A stretch of DNA of 64,000 bases from Zopfochytrium polystomum (taxonomy: Eukaryota; Chytridiomycota; Chytridiomycetes; Chytridiales; Chytridiaceae). The notes under the pieces were generated by a model. The model searched no databases, was not told the DNA's origin, and saw nothing but the letters and a program-made list of their open reading frames with translations. This document shows positions 36,201 through 46,385 of the stretch, one piece after another (the stretch's first letter is position 1; each line of letters opens with the position of its first letter). The position numbers and the translations under genes are program-made. The DNA lies in contig JAIVFJ010000326.1 in NCBI GenBank assembly GCA_025765615.1, positions 1 through 64,000 of the forward strand, read 5' to 3'.

Positions 36201-36905
36201 CCACTGGCAGAATTTGCTCTCAACAATTCTCTCCACTCAAGCACCCAGCTATCTCCTTTCTTTGCAACCTATGGCTTCAATCCAAGAGGAGATCTTCTAG
36301 GACAAGAGACCCTATCCAATGTCCAAGCTCCTGCTGCGGCTTCACACTTACATAAGCTCAAGATCATCAGCACCTTCCTGGACTCCACCCTGAAGCAAGC
36401 CCAAGAAGATGCCTCAAGATTTGCCAACACTCACAGAATGGACCATGACCTTGCTGTGGGTCAGCAAGTTTGGCTTCTGAGGAAGAACTTGCAGACCAAA
36501 AGACCAAGTCCCAAGCTAGACAACCTCAAGTTGGGTCCTTTCAAGATCTTGGAGCAAATCAATCCAGTCACCTTCAAGCTGGATCTCCCTGCATCCATGA
36601 AGATCCACCCAGTTTTCCATGTCAGCCTTTTAGAGAAGTTTGTGGCCAATTCCATTCCAGGCAGAGTTGTTCCTCCTCCTCCTCCAGTTGAGGTAGAAGG
36701 TGAAGAGGAATTTGAGGTTGAACAAATCTTGGATGCCAAGTGGTTTGGAAGAACACTCAAGTTCCTTGTTAAGTGGAAAGGTTACTCAGATGCTGACAAC
36801 ACCTGGGAGCCTGAGTCAAACCTCACTCACTGCCAAGACCTTCTGCTCGAGTTCAAGACCAGGTACCCCACCAAGTTGCAGAAGAGGCCTAAAAGGGGGA
36901 GATGA
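33186..36905 (+). CDS. Chromovirus Pol (protease, RT, RNase H, integrase, chromodomain)
   Basis: The open frame is 1239 codons. The true product is probably a Gag-Pol fusion made by -1 slippage at 33243, not initiation at the ATG at 33186. Domains in order: aspartic protease (ALIDSGSSCNIID); reverse transcriptase (ALxxYLDDILVFS, with the YLDD active site near 34660); RNase H (TLETDASDYALGAVLS); and integrase with an HHCC zinc finger (GHPGEHKTYELV, CETCQRNK) and a D,D-35-E core (SDRGPQFRS; AYHPQTDGQTERTNQ). The C-terminal chromodomain (EVEQILDAKW; KWKGYSDADNTWEPESNL) binds modified histone H3 in related elements and steers integration. The stop codon TGA (36903-36905) directly abuts the 3' LTR. 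Confidence 0.95.
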   Translation: MFLLWLQGACCQGLPKEEAPKLPGPGSLRGNSLDPPPSCPCFITTTSTTNTSDSKPHQLTMDVKIQLSPKSTITTKALIDSGSSCNIIDATLAKSCAIPTIKKSTPLKVHFANHALFKEISHETKLNLHIQDFPPSMVNLEVLDLGSPTFSVILGLPWLQAQNPAIDWVTGQVQPPPIGTVTQNSSQAPKSHALKPLIQDSQPAKTPVPQFTVHSQDSSRAHRAHSHGHDSCSQNPQSKIQVPQFTVHIQDSSSTAHSLCQEQNSQSKIQESQFPVKISSPTAEEHDNLDPSDLLLASKLPKEYLPYADVFSKTKADLLPAQRPYDCEIPLKDETCSPPFKPLYHLSPPEAKALQEYIEEMLNKGFIQPSKSPAGAPIFFVKKKDGGLRPCVDYRDLNEMTVKNRYPLPLISELLDKLSHARIFSKIDLRGAYNLVRIKPQDQWKTAFRCKYGHFEYLVMPFGLTNAPAIFQGMMNDIFRDILDLFVIVYLDDILVFSSDTASHMGHVKTVLERLRQHHLYAKLEKCEFHKTSIEFLGFIVSDKGISMAPDKIQTILEWKAPNSIKDVQSFLGFCNFYRTFIANYSAIAKPLTDLTKKTTKFEWTPAAEQAWLALKTATTSAPLLKHVDPLLPFTLETDASDYALGAVLSQPSSQEPSAPLHPVAYYSRKLNSAECNYTVHDKELLAIVEAFKFWRHYLAGSKGISVYSDHKNLTFFRARRLLKQRHARWAELLSEYDFKLCYSPGHLNTVADALSRRTDLAPEGGDGFTPPSKTHLSLLPDSVWAHAISKDPKPHKIQISQEEEKLEILKTRHDAATAGHPGEHKTYELVSRDFYWPGMRKYIKNYVSSCETCQRNKSSRHKPYGLLEPLPIAISPWSSISMDFIVKLPPSHGFDSILVVICRRTKLAHFIPCTENIDAQGTADLFLQHIFRLHGLPQSIVSDRGPQFRSQFWKALTAALGIKSQLSTAYHPQTDGQTERTNQTLEQYLRCYVSYQQDDWPTLLPLAEFALNNSLHSSTQLSPFFATYGFNPRGDLLGQETLSNVQAPAAASHLHKLKIISTFLDSTLKQAQEDASRFANTHRMDHDLAVGQQVWLLRKNLQTKRPSPKLDNLKLGPFKILEQINPVTFKLDLPASMKIHPVFHVSLLEKFVANSIPGRVVPPPPPVEVEGEEEFEVEQILDAKWFGRTLKFLVKWKGYSDADNTWEPESNLTHCQDLLLEFKTRYPTKLQKRPKRGR
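33243..33288 (+). promoter_or_regulatory. -1 ribosomal frameshift signal (gag-pol)
   Basis: The heptamer C CCA AAC at 33243-33249 is in gag frame and fits X XXY YYZ. Slippage gives CCC AAA in the pol frame. After a 5-nt spacer, GGTCCAGG (33255-33262) can pair perfectly with CCTGGACC (33281-33288), an 8-bp GC-rich stem with an 18-nt loop. Heptamer, spacer and stem all lie in the only place where both frames are open. Confidence 0.75.
36888..36902 (+). other. Polypurine tract of chromovirus
   Basis: AAAAGGGGGAGA just before the stop codon and the 3' LTR is the expected primer for plus-strand DNA synthesis. It is encoded within the last pol codons. Confidence 0.8.
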
Positions 36906-37213
36906 TGTTATGAATCACCCTCTGGAAACCTCTGGAACCTTCTAGAACATTCCTTCATGGAACCTTGTGGAACCTTCTGGAACCTTCTTTGCTTTCCTGA
37001 CTTGTCTTGTTGTCATTGGTATCATTGGTATCATTGCATTACTAATTGCTCTTTCTGGAACTTTCTTGGAGTCTTGACAAGGAACACTCTCAAAAGGTAT
37101 AAAAGGGGGATGGGGGACCTGTCCCATCCCTCAAGTGAATTATTGTTTCCAATACAATCATCACTCCTCTCAGTTCCTTGTCTGCCTTGTCCTGTCCTGC
37201 CCTGTTCCTGACA
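36906..37213 (+). repeat. Chromovirus 3' LTR
   Basis: 308 bp, one visible base different from the 5' LTR (attgTatt versus attgCatt), followed by the TAGGT target duplication. Confidence 0.95.
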
Positions 37214-37218
37214 TAGGT

Positions 37219-37950
37219 CAAACACAGAAGAATTCAAGTGAAGACTGAAATGGAAAGGGTTGTCTGGCTGTCTTATGGTTATCTCTCTCCCTCTCTCTCT
37301 GTTCATTTTCATTTATTCTTGATAACAGTTGAGCTCTAACACTTTTGAAAAATTTTTCTTACTTTGATCCGAAACATTTGTGAATAGTTTTACAGTTTGG
37401 AAAGGAAAACTTCACTCTCAACCCTGTTGGCTATGGACCAATTACTCTTAAACTTTCTAACAGCATCGCCTTGCGAATCTCCTTACCTCTATTTACAAGT
37501 AAAGTGGCATCCCCTAGTCGATACCAAAGTAATAACTGGCGAAAGCAGGAAACCCTGTTTTCCACTAGTGATTGGCGGAGGGGGTTTATTTTTTGAATGT
37601 TGGTGGGAAGCCATCCTTGTCAGAAAGTAGCATCCTTTTGTTTGTCTTCTTTCTTTTTTTTTTCAAATTTCTCACGAGAAAACGACAAAAACAAGCCCCC
37701 TGTCAGGTCCCCAATCAAATCAGGCTTTGTTTGGGGCTGGTTCAGTCAACCACCAATCAACTGGTGCGAGTTTCTCACACTCACCTTTTTTGGTATTGTC
37801 TTCCGCATTCCTCTGTCCCCATGGACTGCCAAGTTTCCCATCGTTTTTGCAAGACAGCCGACCGACAGACAAGTGACCTGCCTTGCCACCCTCGCCTTGC
37901 TTCTTGTGGGTGGAGGATTTTTTTTGGTGGCGAAGGATACATTGACTACT
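37219..37950. other. Upstream region of the P450-lipoxygenase gene
   Basis: Non-coding, with a CTCTCTCT microsatellite near 37286 and a T run near 37650. No gene is recognised. The chromovirus sits 740 bp upstream of the TATA box. Confidence 0.45.
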
Positions 37951-37957
37951 ATATAAA
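37951..37957 (+). promoter_or_regulatory. TATA box of the P450-lipoxygenase gene
   Basis: CTATATAAAGGGGCGG fits a strong TATA element about 145 bases upstream of the ATG at 38098. A start about 30 bases downstream would give a leader of roughly 110 nt. Confidence 0.6.
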
Positions 37958-38097
37958 GGGGCGGCCACCCAGTCAACAAGCCTGTCCCTCGAATTTTTCC
38001 CTCTTTTATTATCTTGTCGAGTGGCTGGTTGCTGCTCGACCTTCAGACCACCCCGACCAGCCATCCCACTCCACGCACCGCGCGTTGCACGCATACG

Positions 38098-39533
38098 ATG
38101 AGCACTTACGCGTCGGCGACGGACCATCACGTCGTAATCCATGCAGTCAGCCCCCCAAAAAACGTCAGCCCTGGATACTTCCAGGTCGCACTTGCTGTAG
38201 TTGCTACGATTCTCATAGCCCCCGCTTTGATTGTCACTATTCCAATCGATGCGCTCTCGTTCTACCTGTTTAAAACGATGCCCTTCCTGAATTTGTGGAA
38301 TGCATTCAGAGTCTGGCAAATCAGGCACCATCCCGACTCCACTCTGCTCTCGGCCGTAACAGACTCCCTTGGATTTTACGATTTCCTTGATCTTGTCGTC
38401 CTCAGTGGTGGTGAAAGAAGCGTTATTTTCGCAAAGCGCATGAAGAACGATGGAGGTTTCTGTTTTGTCATGTTCCGTGGTTTTTGGTTATCGAAACATG
38501 CGGACGTCGCGAAACTGCTCACTGGTCCCCAGAACCGCTCGAATCTCATTGGTACTTGGCAAATGGAAGTTCCTTTAGTGATGAGCCCGATTTCCCCTAT
38601 ACTCTTATCGAACCCATCTGACGCGCACAGTGCTGTTCGCGGTCTCCTGACGGGCGGGACCGTGGGGAGCGAAGACGCGCAATCACGGTTGAAGAATGCG
38701 TCGAGCGTCCTCGCGCCTATCGTGAAAGAATGGCTTACGTACAAGAAGCCCCTCGATGGGGATTTCCTGGCTAAGATCGTCTTTCGTTGTATCATGAAGC
38801 TTCTCTTTGATTCCGAGCCAACGGAGGATATTTTGAAAAGCGTGTCCAAGTATAGGCTGGTAATTGAACTGACTTTGTACCTTCCCTCTTGGCTAACGGT
38901 AAAAGCAGCTCACAACAGGAGTTCTCGTCCCGCGCTTCGCTCACGCCTTCACTGGATATGCAATCGCCAAAGGTTTAAAGAAAGCATCGCACTATTGTAT
39001 CCCACTCGCTGCCTCTTCGTGCCGACACTCAGTTTGTTTCGAAAGCTGCGGATGTTGGGATTATCAGTGACGATGCTTGCGACACAGTGACGGATCTGCT
39101 CCTCTTTGCCGGAGTTATTGGTACTTCACACTTGGTCAACGACGTGTGTAAGCGACTAGATGAGAACAAAGCGGAAAGGGTGCCGTTGTACCGCGAAAAT
39201 CCCTCAAACTTCATCTACGAATGCTCGCGACTGAATCCACCAGTCACTTCTTTCACCACCTTGTGCTCAAGGCCCACGGTAGTTGAATACCATGGACGCG
39301 AAATGGAGATACCTGCTGGAACCCCAGTAGCCGGTTGTTTGAGCAATGCCAATATCGACCCAGCCTGCTGGGGCGAGGATGCTAAAGAGTTTAATACTCA
39401 CCGTGATTACTCGAAGCTCGTTACTTGGAATGGCTTGCTGTCCACTGGTCCTCGAATTTGTCCCGGCTTTGACTTGTCCAAAACAATCGCCCTCGAGCTC
39501 TCCTCGGCTTATGCGGGCTGCGTAAACGTATGA
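38098..39533 (+). CDS. Cytochrome P450 domain (CYP74-like), N-terminal part of a P450-PLAT-lipoxygenase locus
   Basis: Heme-thiolate domain. The ATG at 38098 is followed by a hydrophobic segment (about residues 28-55), so it may be membrane-bound. The C-terminal half has the K-helix ExxR (ECSR, 39219-39230), the segment NIDPACWGEDAKEFN, and the heme loop GPRICPG with Cys at 39459. The DLLLFAGVIGTSHLVND stretch aligns by position with the I-helix of hydroperoxide-metabolising CYP74 enzymes. It lacks the usual acidic-Thr oxygen-activation pair, as expected for enzymes that use a hydroperoxide instead of O2. Likely introns are 38862-38920 (GTAATT donor, CTAAC branch, CAG acceptor) and 38974-39033. 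The heme-end frame reaches a stop at 39531, one frame away from the lipoxygenase that continues at once. CYP74-like is an inference; P450 is firm. Confidence 0.75.
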
Positions 39534-41624
39534 AATCACAATCTTCACTGGTGCCTCTGGCGATGCCTCGAGCGATTCAGATGCTGTACTGAAAATATTC
39601 GGAACGAAGGGCAACACGGCGGAATTGCAATGGCCAAAAAATGACAAACACAAAAGAGGCGAGATCGAATGTTTCTCCTTTCCTCGACAAATCGACGTTG
39701 GAGAAGTATTGAGTGTGTCATTCTGGCGGAAGGAGGAGGACTTGATTGACTTCAGTCCGAACTGGTTCGTCGACAAGCTGGAGGTGACGAAAATTGGCGA
39801 CGGCCCCAGCAAGACTTTCAAATTTCCATTTTACAGTTGGGTTCCAACTACCCCAATCACAGTATTCGAAGGGCGAGCGTCTACGGTAACGCAAGTAGAA
39901 GAGAGCACGACTAGATTCCAGATCCGCGCGAAATATTTGAAAGAGAAGCAGAAGGAATATTCCTTTGTTACGCATCACAAAGATCTAGGGGAATGGGGGT
40001 CCACATTGCCAACGGCCACACAGCTAGATGCACGTGGTGACATTCCTTTAGCCGAAAAACCACTGAAAGAGGAGAAAGATGACTTCAGTATTTCTGTGAA
40101 GGATGCGATCGCCAATGCGGGATTCAGCTATGTGTCGCATGTGGCCGCGAAAACACTTGATGAATACGTCGCCAACACGGCCATTCCAAACCTCATCCAG
40201 GAAAAGCAAGATGTTCGACTTCCCGACAGACCGGGATGGCGAACCGACGTTTCCTTTGGAAATATGATGATTGCGGGAATGAATCCGGTTCAGCTGAAAG
40301 TTGCGACCGAGATCCCCCCCGATTTCGCTGTTACGGATGCCATGCTCCCTCAAGGGCGCACTCTCGCCACAGAGCTGCAAAACAAGCGCCTGTTTACGCT
40401 CGATGACGACTTCCTTGTGTCCATGGCTGGAAAGCACATAGTTGGTGATGAAACCCGGTACCTAGCGGTCCCATTTAGCTTGTTCCACGCTGATGCCGCT
40501 GCCGGACTCAAACTCCTGCCGATTGCTATTCAAATCGACAGGAAGAGAGGCTGTCCCGTATTCACTCCAAAGGACGACCCGTGGGATTGGTTTGCTGCAA
40601 GACTGTAAGTGCTTCTTTAAATTTCGTGCTGGTAGTAAACGGCCGTTTCAGCTTCCTTTTGAATTGTCACTTCCAAATTCACCAATTTCGCGCTCACGCT
40701 CTGTGGTGCCACTTGATGCAAGAGCCCGTGTCAATATCTCTAAATCGCATGCTGCCTCCTTGTCACCCGATATATAAATTGCTGCGACCGCATTTTCGTG
40801 GCTTGGCCTCTATTAACGCCAAAGCCCGCGGGTCCTTAGTTGCCTCTGCTGACCGGCAGTCTCTGTATTCCAAACAAGGTGACGTGATGACAGTTGGCGC
40901 AACTGGAAATATCAAGGTCGCCCAGCTGGCATACGCAAAGAACACTTATGAGGGAATTTTCTTCCGCAACCGGCTTCGAGAGACCGGTATCCTGGACGAT
41001 ATAGCTATTGGTGACCACCCATACCGCGACGACGGCTTATTGCTTCTCGAAAGCATCGAAAAATACGTTTGCAAAATTGTTGACATATATTATCCCACAG
41101 ATGCCTCAGTTGCAGCTGATATTGAGCTGCAAGCTTGGGCGCGCGACGTTGTTACTGAGGGAAAAGTAGTCGGATTCCCTGGAAACGGCGCCATAACGTC
41201 GAAAGACATGCTTTCGTATATTTGTTCCAACATCATATTCATCGGCGCTGCCTTCCACGGAGCAGTCAACTTCGCTCAAATCGTGTTCGCTGGAAACGTT
41301 GCAAACATGCCTGGATCGTTATTGGCACCTCCTCCCACCGAGAAAGGAAAACTGACAGAAAAAGATATTCTTGCGATGCTCCCGTCCCACGGTGCGGCCC
41401 TTATTCAGATTGGATTGCTCATGATTTTGTCCACGAACTCGACGGAAAGGCTGGGGCACATCCCGCAGGAGCTCTTCGTTGATGAAGCAGCGTTGAAAGC
41501 TCAGAAAGAGTGGAGAGAGGATTTGGAAAATGTCGAAAAAACCATTCAGATGAGAAATTTGGGACGGGCTGAGACATACAATGGATTCTTGCCCTCTGTC
41601 ACCCCGAACTCGACTGCGATCTAG
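39530..41624 (+). CDS. PLAT domain plus iron lipoxygenase, C-terminal part of the same locus
   Basis: Dioxygenase that makes fatty-acid hydroperoxides. The frame opens directly at the P450 end with a PLAT/LH2 beta-sandwich (YEITIFTGASGD; KIFGTKGNTAELQWP), which binds membranes. The catalytic domain begins near 39850. Iron-ligand motifs are present: His-x4-His in HQFRAHALWCH (His at 40680 and 40695), HGAVN (His 41256, Asn 41268), and a terminal Ile (PNSTAI). A 47-bp intron (40605-40651, GTAAGT donor) joins FAARL to the helix with the first ligands. The PLAT-lipoxygenase part is about 680 residues, the normal size. Most described fungal lipoxygenases lack PLAT, so this is closer in layout to animal, plant and oomycete forms. 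It has no start codon of its own at the junction, so a fusion with the P450 is the simplest reading. Confidence 0.85.
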
Positions 41625-42435
41625 GGTCTTTCACTCACTCCTCCCGTCCCAATCCCATGTTAGCACTTTAACCGTTTCCATTTTAGTCATGCCCCACATC
41701 ATTTGGACTTTCTTTTGAACCCATTCCGTTTCTGAGAAAAAAAATTTCGTGATGCCGTTGTCAGTTCACTGGTTCCGATAATTGACCATTCGTGCTCGTG
41801 GAGACAACGCAAAACAATAAGTTGACATGCCCTTCCACTTGACGAATCAGTGTTGCTGGAACAAACGAATTCCAAGAAGTCGCAATACACCTGATTTATC
41901 AAAGAGACCGGGCAAACAATCAGGGTGCCTTAACACTTTAATCCTTTAACAGTCATTGTGCTGCTGGCGGCACAGTGACTGACTTTTCCGCCATTACAAA
42001 GAAGAAATGCACCAAAACGAAACAAATCCTCGTGAAACTTTAGTATGCTGTAGTCCTGCAAATGCAGTCTAAATTAGCTTGCTCGTTTTGTTAGTGAAAA
42101 AAGTTGTGTCAAACCAACGAAACTGAAAGTGCCACCAATTACAACCTGCCTGCTCGCCACGTCTGTGTGCCACAAAAAGAGCGATCCTGCAACATCGCTG
42201 CGATTCCCAATCGCGATTTTTAGCATGGAGATAGATCCAGCAAGCATGCATCTGTGGACACCTCACCCTGTCCACAACTCCCTAAAATCATTTAATTCTT
42301 TCAAAATTTTTGTGGCCAGATTTTGTTGAAATCCGAGTTCCCACCGGCGTGATGGAGCACGGTGGAAGGCAAGTGACAAGTCAGGTCTCCGCTTCCATTC
42401 CTTCTTCTTGATACTCTTTTGTCGAATATGTTCCT
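41625..42435. other. Intergenic region, no gene recognised
   Basis: AT-rich sequence with no ORF of recognisable content. Presumed 3' flank of the lipoxygenase gene up to the first copia fragment. Confidence 0.5.
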
Positions 42436-43643
42436 CACGTCATTTTGATCTTGTCTCCAGGATTTTCTTGTGACGTTGCAGGTATCGTCTTGGTTTCTCA
42501 GTTGAGTCAACCAGTCCAAGTAGAGTCCAGCCTTCATAGACCATGTCACATCCATGTGGCTTGGTGAGGAGGTCTGCAAGCTGGTTCATTGAGAAGACAT
42601 ACTCAGCTTGCACAAGTCCTTCCTCAACAAGTGACCAAATGTGGTGGTACTGATGGCGGATGTGCTTGGAATGATCAGTGTAAAGGTTGTTAACTGTCAT
42701 GTGGATTGATGGTGTCTTGTAGGCAATGATCAGTAGCTTGAGGGGATGCTGAATTGATAGGTGGAGGTTGCTGATGGCCTCAAGTTCCCAACCAAGCTCA
42801 CTGAGTGCAATGTACTTTGCTGCTGTGGACGAAGTTGGGACAGTTGCTGATCTTGTTGACTTCCACACTATGGCTCCCCCTGCTATGCTATCTGTGAGCA
42901 AGAGTCGTGGCAGGAGTTGTATGATGCATCAGCATAGCCAACAACTTGGTTGTTCCTGTCTGAGCTGTAGCAAAGTCCAACTGTGGAGGTGGCCTTGACA
43001 TACCCTACAACATCAAGTAGCTCATGCCAGTGCCAGATGCACAGATCTTGAGCAAAGGAACCAAGCAAGCTGACACTGAGTGCCAGGTCTGGTCTTGTTG
43101 ATGTTGCAGCATAGTTGAGGCTGCCAATCACACAGAGGTACTCAGTGCTGTCGACGCTCTCCTCACTTGGGTCGGTGGAGTGCCAGTCGCAAGGGGTGAG
43201 GTTGGCTGTTACTTTGAGTGGTGTGTTGCAAGGTGTCACAGGTCCGTGCTTGGCCTCAAAGTGCAAGAGGAAGTTCCAGAGGAAGTTAGCCTGATGGAGA
43301 ATTGTGAAGTTTGAACCACGAATGACTTCCATTGAGAGAATGTAGCTGAGTTTTCCCAGTTCTCAAAGCTTGAACTCCATCTTGAGGTCTGCAACGGTCT
43401 CCTTGATGGTAGCAGTGAGACCAAAGAGTGGAAAGTTGCCGACATACACCAGAATGAAGCAGAGCCCGCACTTGGTCAGGCGCCAGAAGAGGCAGGGGTC
43501 TGCCAGGCTCTGAGCAAAGCCTTTTGACCAAAGGTAGAGGGCTAGACGTCGGTACCAAGTCCGTCCTGATTGACTCACCCCATAGAGACCTTGAGTAGTA
43601 GGCACACTAGTCTGGGGGAAATCGATATGCCAGGTGGTGGTGC
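42436..43643 (-). pseudogene. Copia fragment (family E), reverse transcriptase and RNase H
   Basis: Minus-strand open pieces carry a reverse-transcriptase end (GLYGVSQSGRTWYRRLALYL near 43560, then a broken YVxN box) and the copia linker STRPDLALSVSLLGSF (43110). RNase H follows, with YADASYNS and the terminal QLADLLTKPHG (42570). Several frame breaks show decay. The 5' end is cut off at 43644 by an LTR-C copy. It is distinct in sequence from copia A and copia D. Confidence 0.8.
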
Positions 43644-44437
43644 TGATGAAATTCCACCCAGGACTGGAGGGACTTGGTGTGTGTGAAGAGGAACAGAGGG
43701 AGAGAGAGTGCAGTGATAATGGAGAAGGGAGAGGAGTGAGGAGGTAGAGAAAGAAGAGAGGAGTGAGTGGGCAGAGAGGGACGAGAGAGCAAGTAGAGGA
43801 AGAGAGATTGACTTGTTTTGCAATGGATTCTGTCAAACCAGCAAGGAGGGGGTTGGATTCCTTGTTTCATCTCTGTGAGAGGTTGCTGCTTTTATACTCC
43901 TGCAGGTTGGAGCCATCAGAAAACAGTGGGAGGGGTGGACTGCACTGGGCAGACCACAGAAATGAGATAAAACAGGCTGAGCACCAATCCCCAGCCTGGG
44001 CTAAGTACCCATTCAGGGCTGAGTACCACCCAGTGCTGGGCATCACTCAGGGCTGAATACCAGCCAGGGCTGAGTACCAGCCTGGGCTGAGCACCACCCA
44101 GGGCTGAGTACCAGCCTGGGCTGTGCACCACCCTGGGCTAAGTACCAGCCAGGGCTGAGTACCACCTTGGGCTGAGCACTTTGTCTGGGCTGAGTACCAC
44201 CAGGAACCAATTTACAGCTTGTTTGAGAAACAGTTGCTTGTAAATTGGTTTGGTTGTTTCCAAATCAGGAAGCTTGTTTGGGAAACAAGCCGCTTTTTTC
44301 CTTGTTTTTAGAAATCCAATGATTGGTGCAATCTCTGGTGAGCTCTGTTCTTATCTCACTTTTAGAAATGCAGTGATTGGTGCAATCCCTGATTCCTAAA
44401 TGCCTGTTGCATTGCTCAGATTGCACAGCACAGAAGC
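43644..44437 (-). mobile_element. LTR-C copy, truncated
   Basis: Begins TGATGAAATTCCACCCAGG like the full copies at 54093 and 58666 and follows them to about 44437, where similarity stops. It includes the GA-rich block, the TATA-like box (complement of GAGTATAAAAGCAG) and the GGGCTGAGTACCA tandem repeats. Confidence 0.75.
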
Positions 44438-44460
44438 CAAGGTCAAGCTCCCACCACCAC

Positions 44461-44813
44461 TGTTATGAATCACCCTCTGGAAACCTCTGGAACTTTCTAG
44501 AACATTCCTTCATGGAACCTTGTGGAAACCTCTGAAACCTTCTGGAACATTCCTTTGTGAAACCTTGTGGAACCTTCTGGAACCTTCTTTGCTTTCCTGG
44601 ATTGTCTTGTTGTCATTGGTATCATTGGTATCATTGTATTACTAATTGCTCTTTCTGGAACTTTCTTTGAGTCTTGACAAGGAAGACTCTCAAAAGGTAT
44701 AAAAGGGGGATGGGGGACCTGTCCCATCCCTCAAGTGAATTATTGTTTCCAATACAATCATCACTCCTCTCAGTTCCTTGTCTGCCTTGTCCTGTCCTGC
44801 CCTGTTCCTGACA
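44461..44813 (+). mobile_element. Chromovirus solo LTR with internal duplication
   Basis: A 353-bp copy of the chromovirus LTR, about 45 bp longer because the GGAACCT-rich 5' part is partly repeated (44520-44575). Flanked by ACCAC on both sides, although this lies in a (CCA)n tract, so the duplication is not unique evidence. TATA and primer-complement segments are retained. Confidence 0.8.
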
Positions 44814-46160
44814 ACCACCACCACCTTCAGTAGTGTACACCACAGCAGCCCAATCCATCAATCTGCCAGAATAGCGAATTCTTTCAGGATCTAGCCCGAG
44901 GTAGCGTTTCACATCAGCAAAGAACCCAGTCTCGTTCACGGCAGTCAGTGTGTACTCTGGCACTCTCTGCCATACCTGTGGCACGGTCACCAGGAATTGC
45001 ATCACGTTGCTGTCACAGTCAGCCACACCATTCGATGATCCTGTCGTACAGGTGGAGCTTGAGTCACACCCTTTCACCCATCCTGTCCCAGTTGCGTTAT
45101 TGCAGCATTGTCCATTGAGTGTATAGCCTGTGGTACAGTGGAAGTACCTGGTGCCATTAGCTGCCATGAACCAACCGCACTAGCTGATTCGACATATATA
45201 TTTCGTCGCTTCCACCTGCGCCTGGAAGTAGCCAGGATAGTCACCATCAGAATCCAGCTTTCTGAACTTGGAGACTGCATCAGTTACATTCGTCATAACT
45301 CCCCTGGGTAGTGTCTGCCCCTGTCACTGTGCTGGTACTGAGTCTAAGTTCAGTAGGTTGTAGTCTGCAAACTGATCGCAGTATGCGTTAGTGATGTCCC
45401 TGTCTAGCATTGGTAGCTATCACTGGTTGTATAGTCTGTATTGATGCTAGCATGTCAATCGACCATTCCATCGTGCCGGCGTGATTCATTGCTGCCACCT
45501 GTTGTCTCCTGTATTGCTTCTCATCTTCTGTGATATGCGCTCCCCATTGGTTACCATAAGTACCAATCATAGACCTGGACTGGGTGCTGAAGTACCGATT
45601 GAAGTGTTCCTCATACAGTCTTACATACTCATCAATCTTGGGCTGCGTCCATATGCCTCCTGTCCCAGCACAGGTGCCAGCATCTTCTACTTGCGATGAG
45701 AACATACAACCACGCAAGGTGCATCCTGTGCTTGACATTCTAAAACTGCACGGATAGTGGGCGATACCAAGTGTGATCTTGTTGCTTGGGCACCTGCTGA
45801 CAAGCTGGAAACTAGGCACGGGCAGAAATGCGTGGTGTCTGAGGTAGTACCCAGTGAGCGCCTGGTGACATGGGTAGACATCGACACTGGAGCTGAATTC
45901 AGTCCGCATGTAGTGATGGCACAATCCTCTGTGATAACCACAACACAATTGGGCAGGTGCTGGAAGCATGGGCCGGAATGGCTGCAATCGGGACGCATGA
46001 TTTCGATCCCACTACAGTCACTTCGAGCGTATGCACTGTACGACAGTTACAGCAGGCAGCCACAGCTGAGGAGATGCTACCTCAAGTACCTAAAAGAATT
46101 CGTTGGGCCGGATTGTCTATGGGTTGTGCTGCTGTGGAGATGGAGGTAGTGCACTACTAA
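44814..46160 (-). pseudogene. GH18 chitinase-type gene fragment between retroelement ends
   Basis: Minus-strand pieces match the C-terminal half of fungal GH18 chitinases of the LysM/killer-toxin-like subgroup. A Cys-rich piece (STGCTLRGCMFSS; DAGTCAGTGGIWT) precedes the last barrel strands (GNQWGAHITEDEKQYRRQ; HAGTMEWSIDM near 45470). A downstream module then begins ETGFFADVKRYLGLDPERI (44930). Frames change several times, and the catalytic DxxDxDxE strand is not present, so this is a dead fragment. The right edge (46164) runs into an inverted copy of sequence found at 49437-49590. A short duplicate of its left end occurs at 49590-49660. Confidence 0.65.
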
Positions 46161-46163
46161 AGG

Positions 46164-46330
46164 TGGTGGTGGTGGGAGGTTGATCTTGGCTTCTGTCAGT
46201 CTTGTGTTTGTCTTTATACAAAAATGTTACAAGGACCATCACTTGCAAAATGCTGCAAGTCATCCTTGCAGAGCAGTATCAGGTCAAAGCTCCTGCACAC
46301 TGCTTACACCAAAAGACCCAAAATTAACAC
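46164..46330 (+). repeat. Inverted-repeat arm next to the GH18 fragment
   Basis: Reverse complement of 49437-49590 with few differences. Shared words include GGTTGATCTTGGCTTCTGTC and GACCATCACTTGCAAAATGC. Part of the family B 3' region. Confidence 0.8.
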
Positions 46331-46385
46331 CCCCCCTAAGCTGTGGGCAGGAGCAAAGCCCAGCACGGAGGAAAACCTTATGAAG

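Larger units (their letters stand above)
31999..37213 (+). mobile_element. Complete Ty3/gypsy chromovirus
   Basis: The element is 5215 bp with two 308-bp LTRs (31999-32306 and 36906-37213) that differ at one visible base. It is flanked by the 5-bp duplication TAGGT (31994-31998 and 37214-37218). Inside are gag (32347-33270) and an overlapping pol in the -1 frame, with domain order protease, reverse transcriptase, RNase H, integrase and chromodomain, which defines the chromoviruses. The primer site, frameshift signal and polypurine tract are all visible, and both ORFs are open. By sequence this copy could be active. Confidence 0.95.

Noticed and set aside
44814..46160. Active chitinase or killer-toxin-like enzyme
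   Set aside because: The catalytic barrel strand is missing and frames change repeatedly. It is a fragment embedded in repeats.
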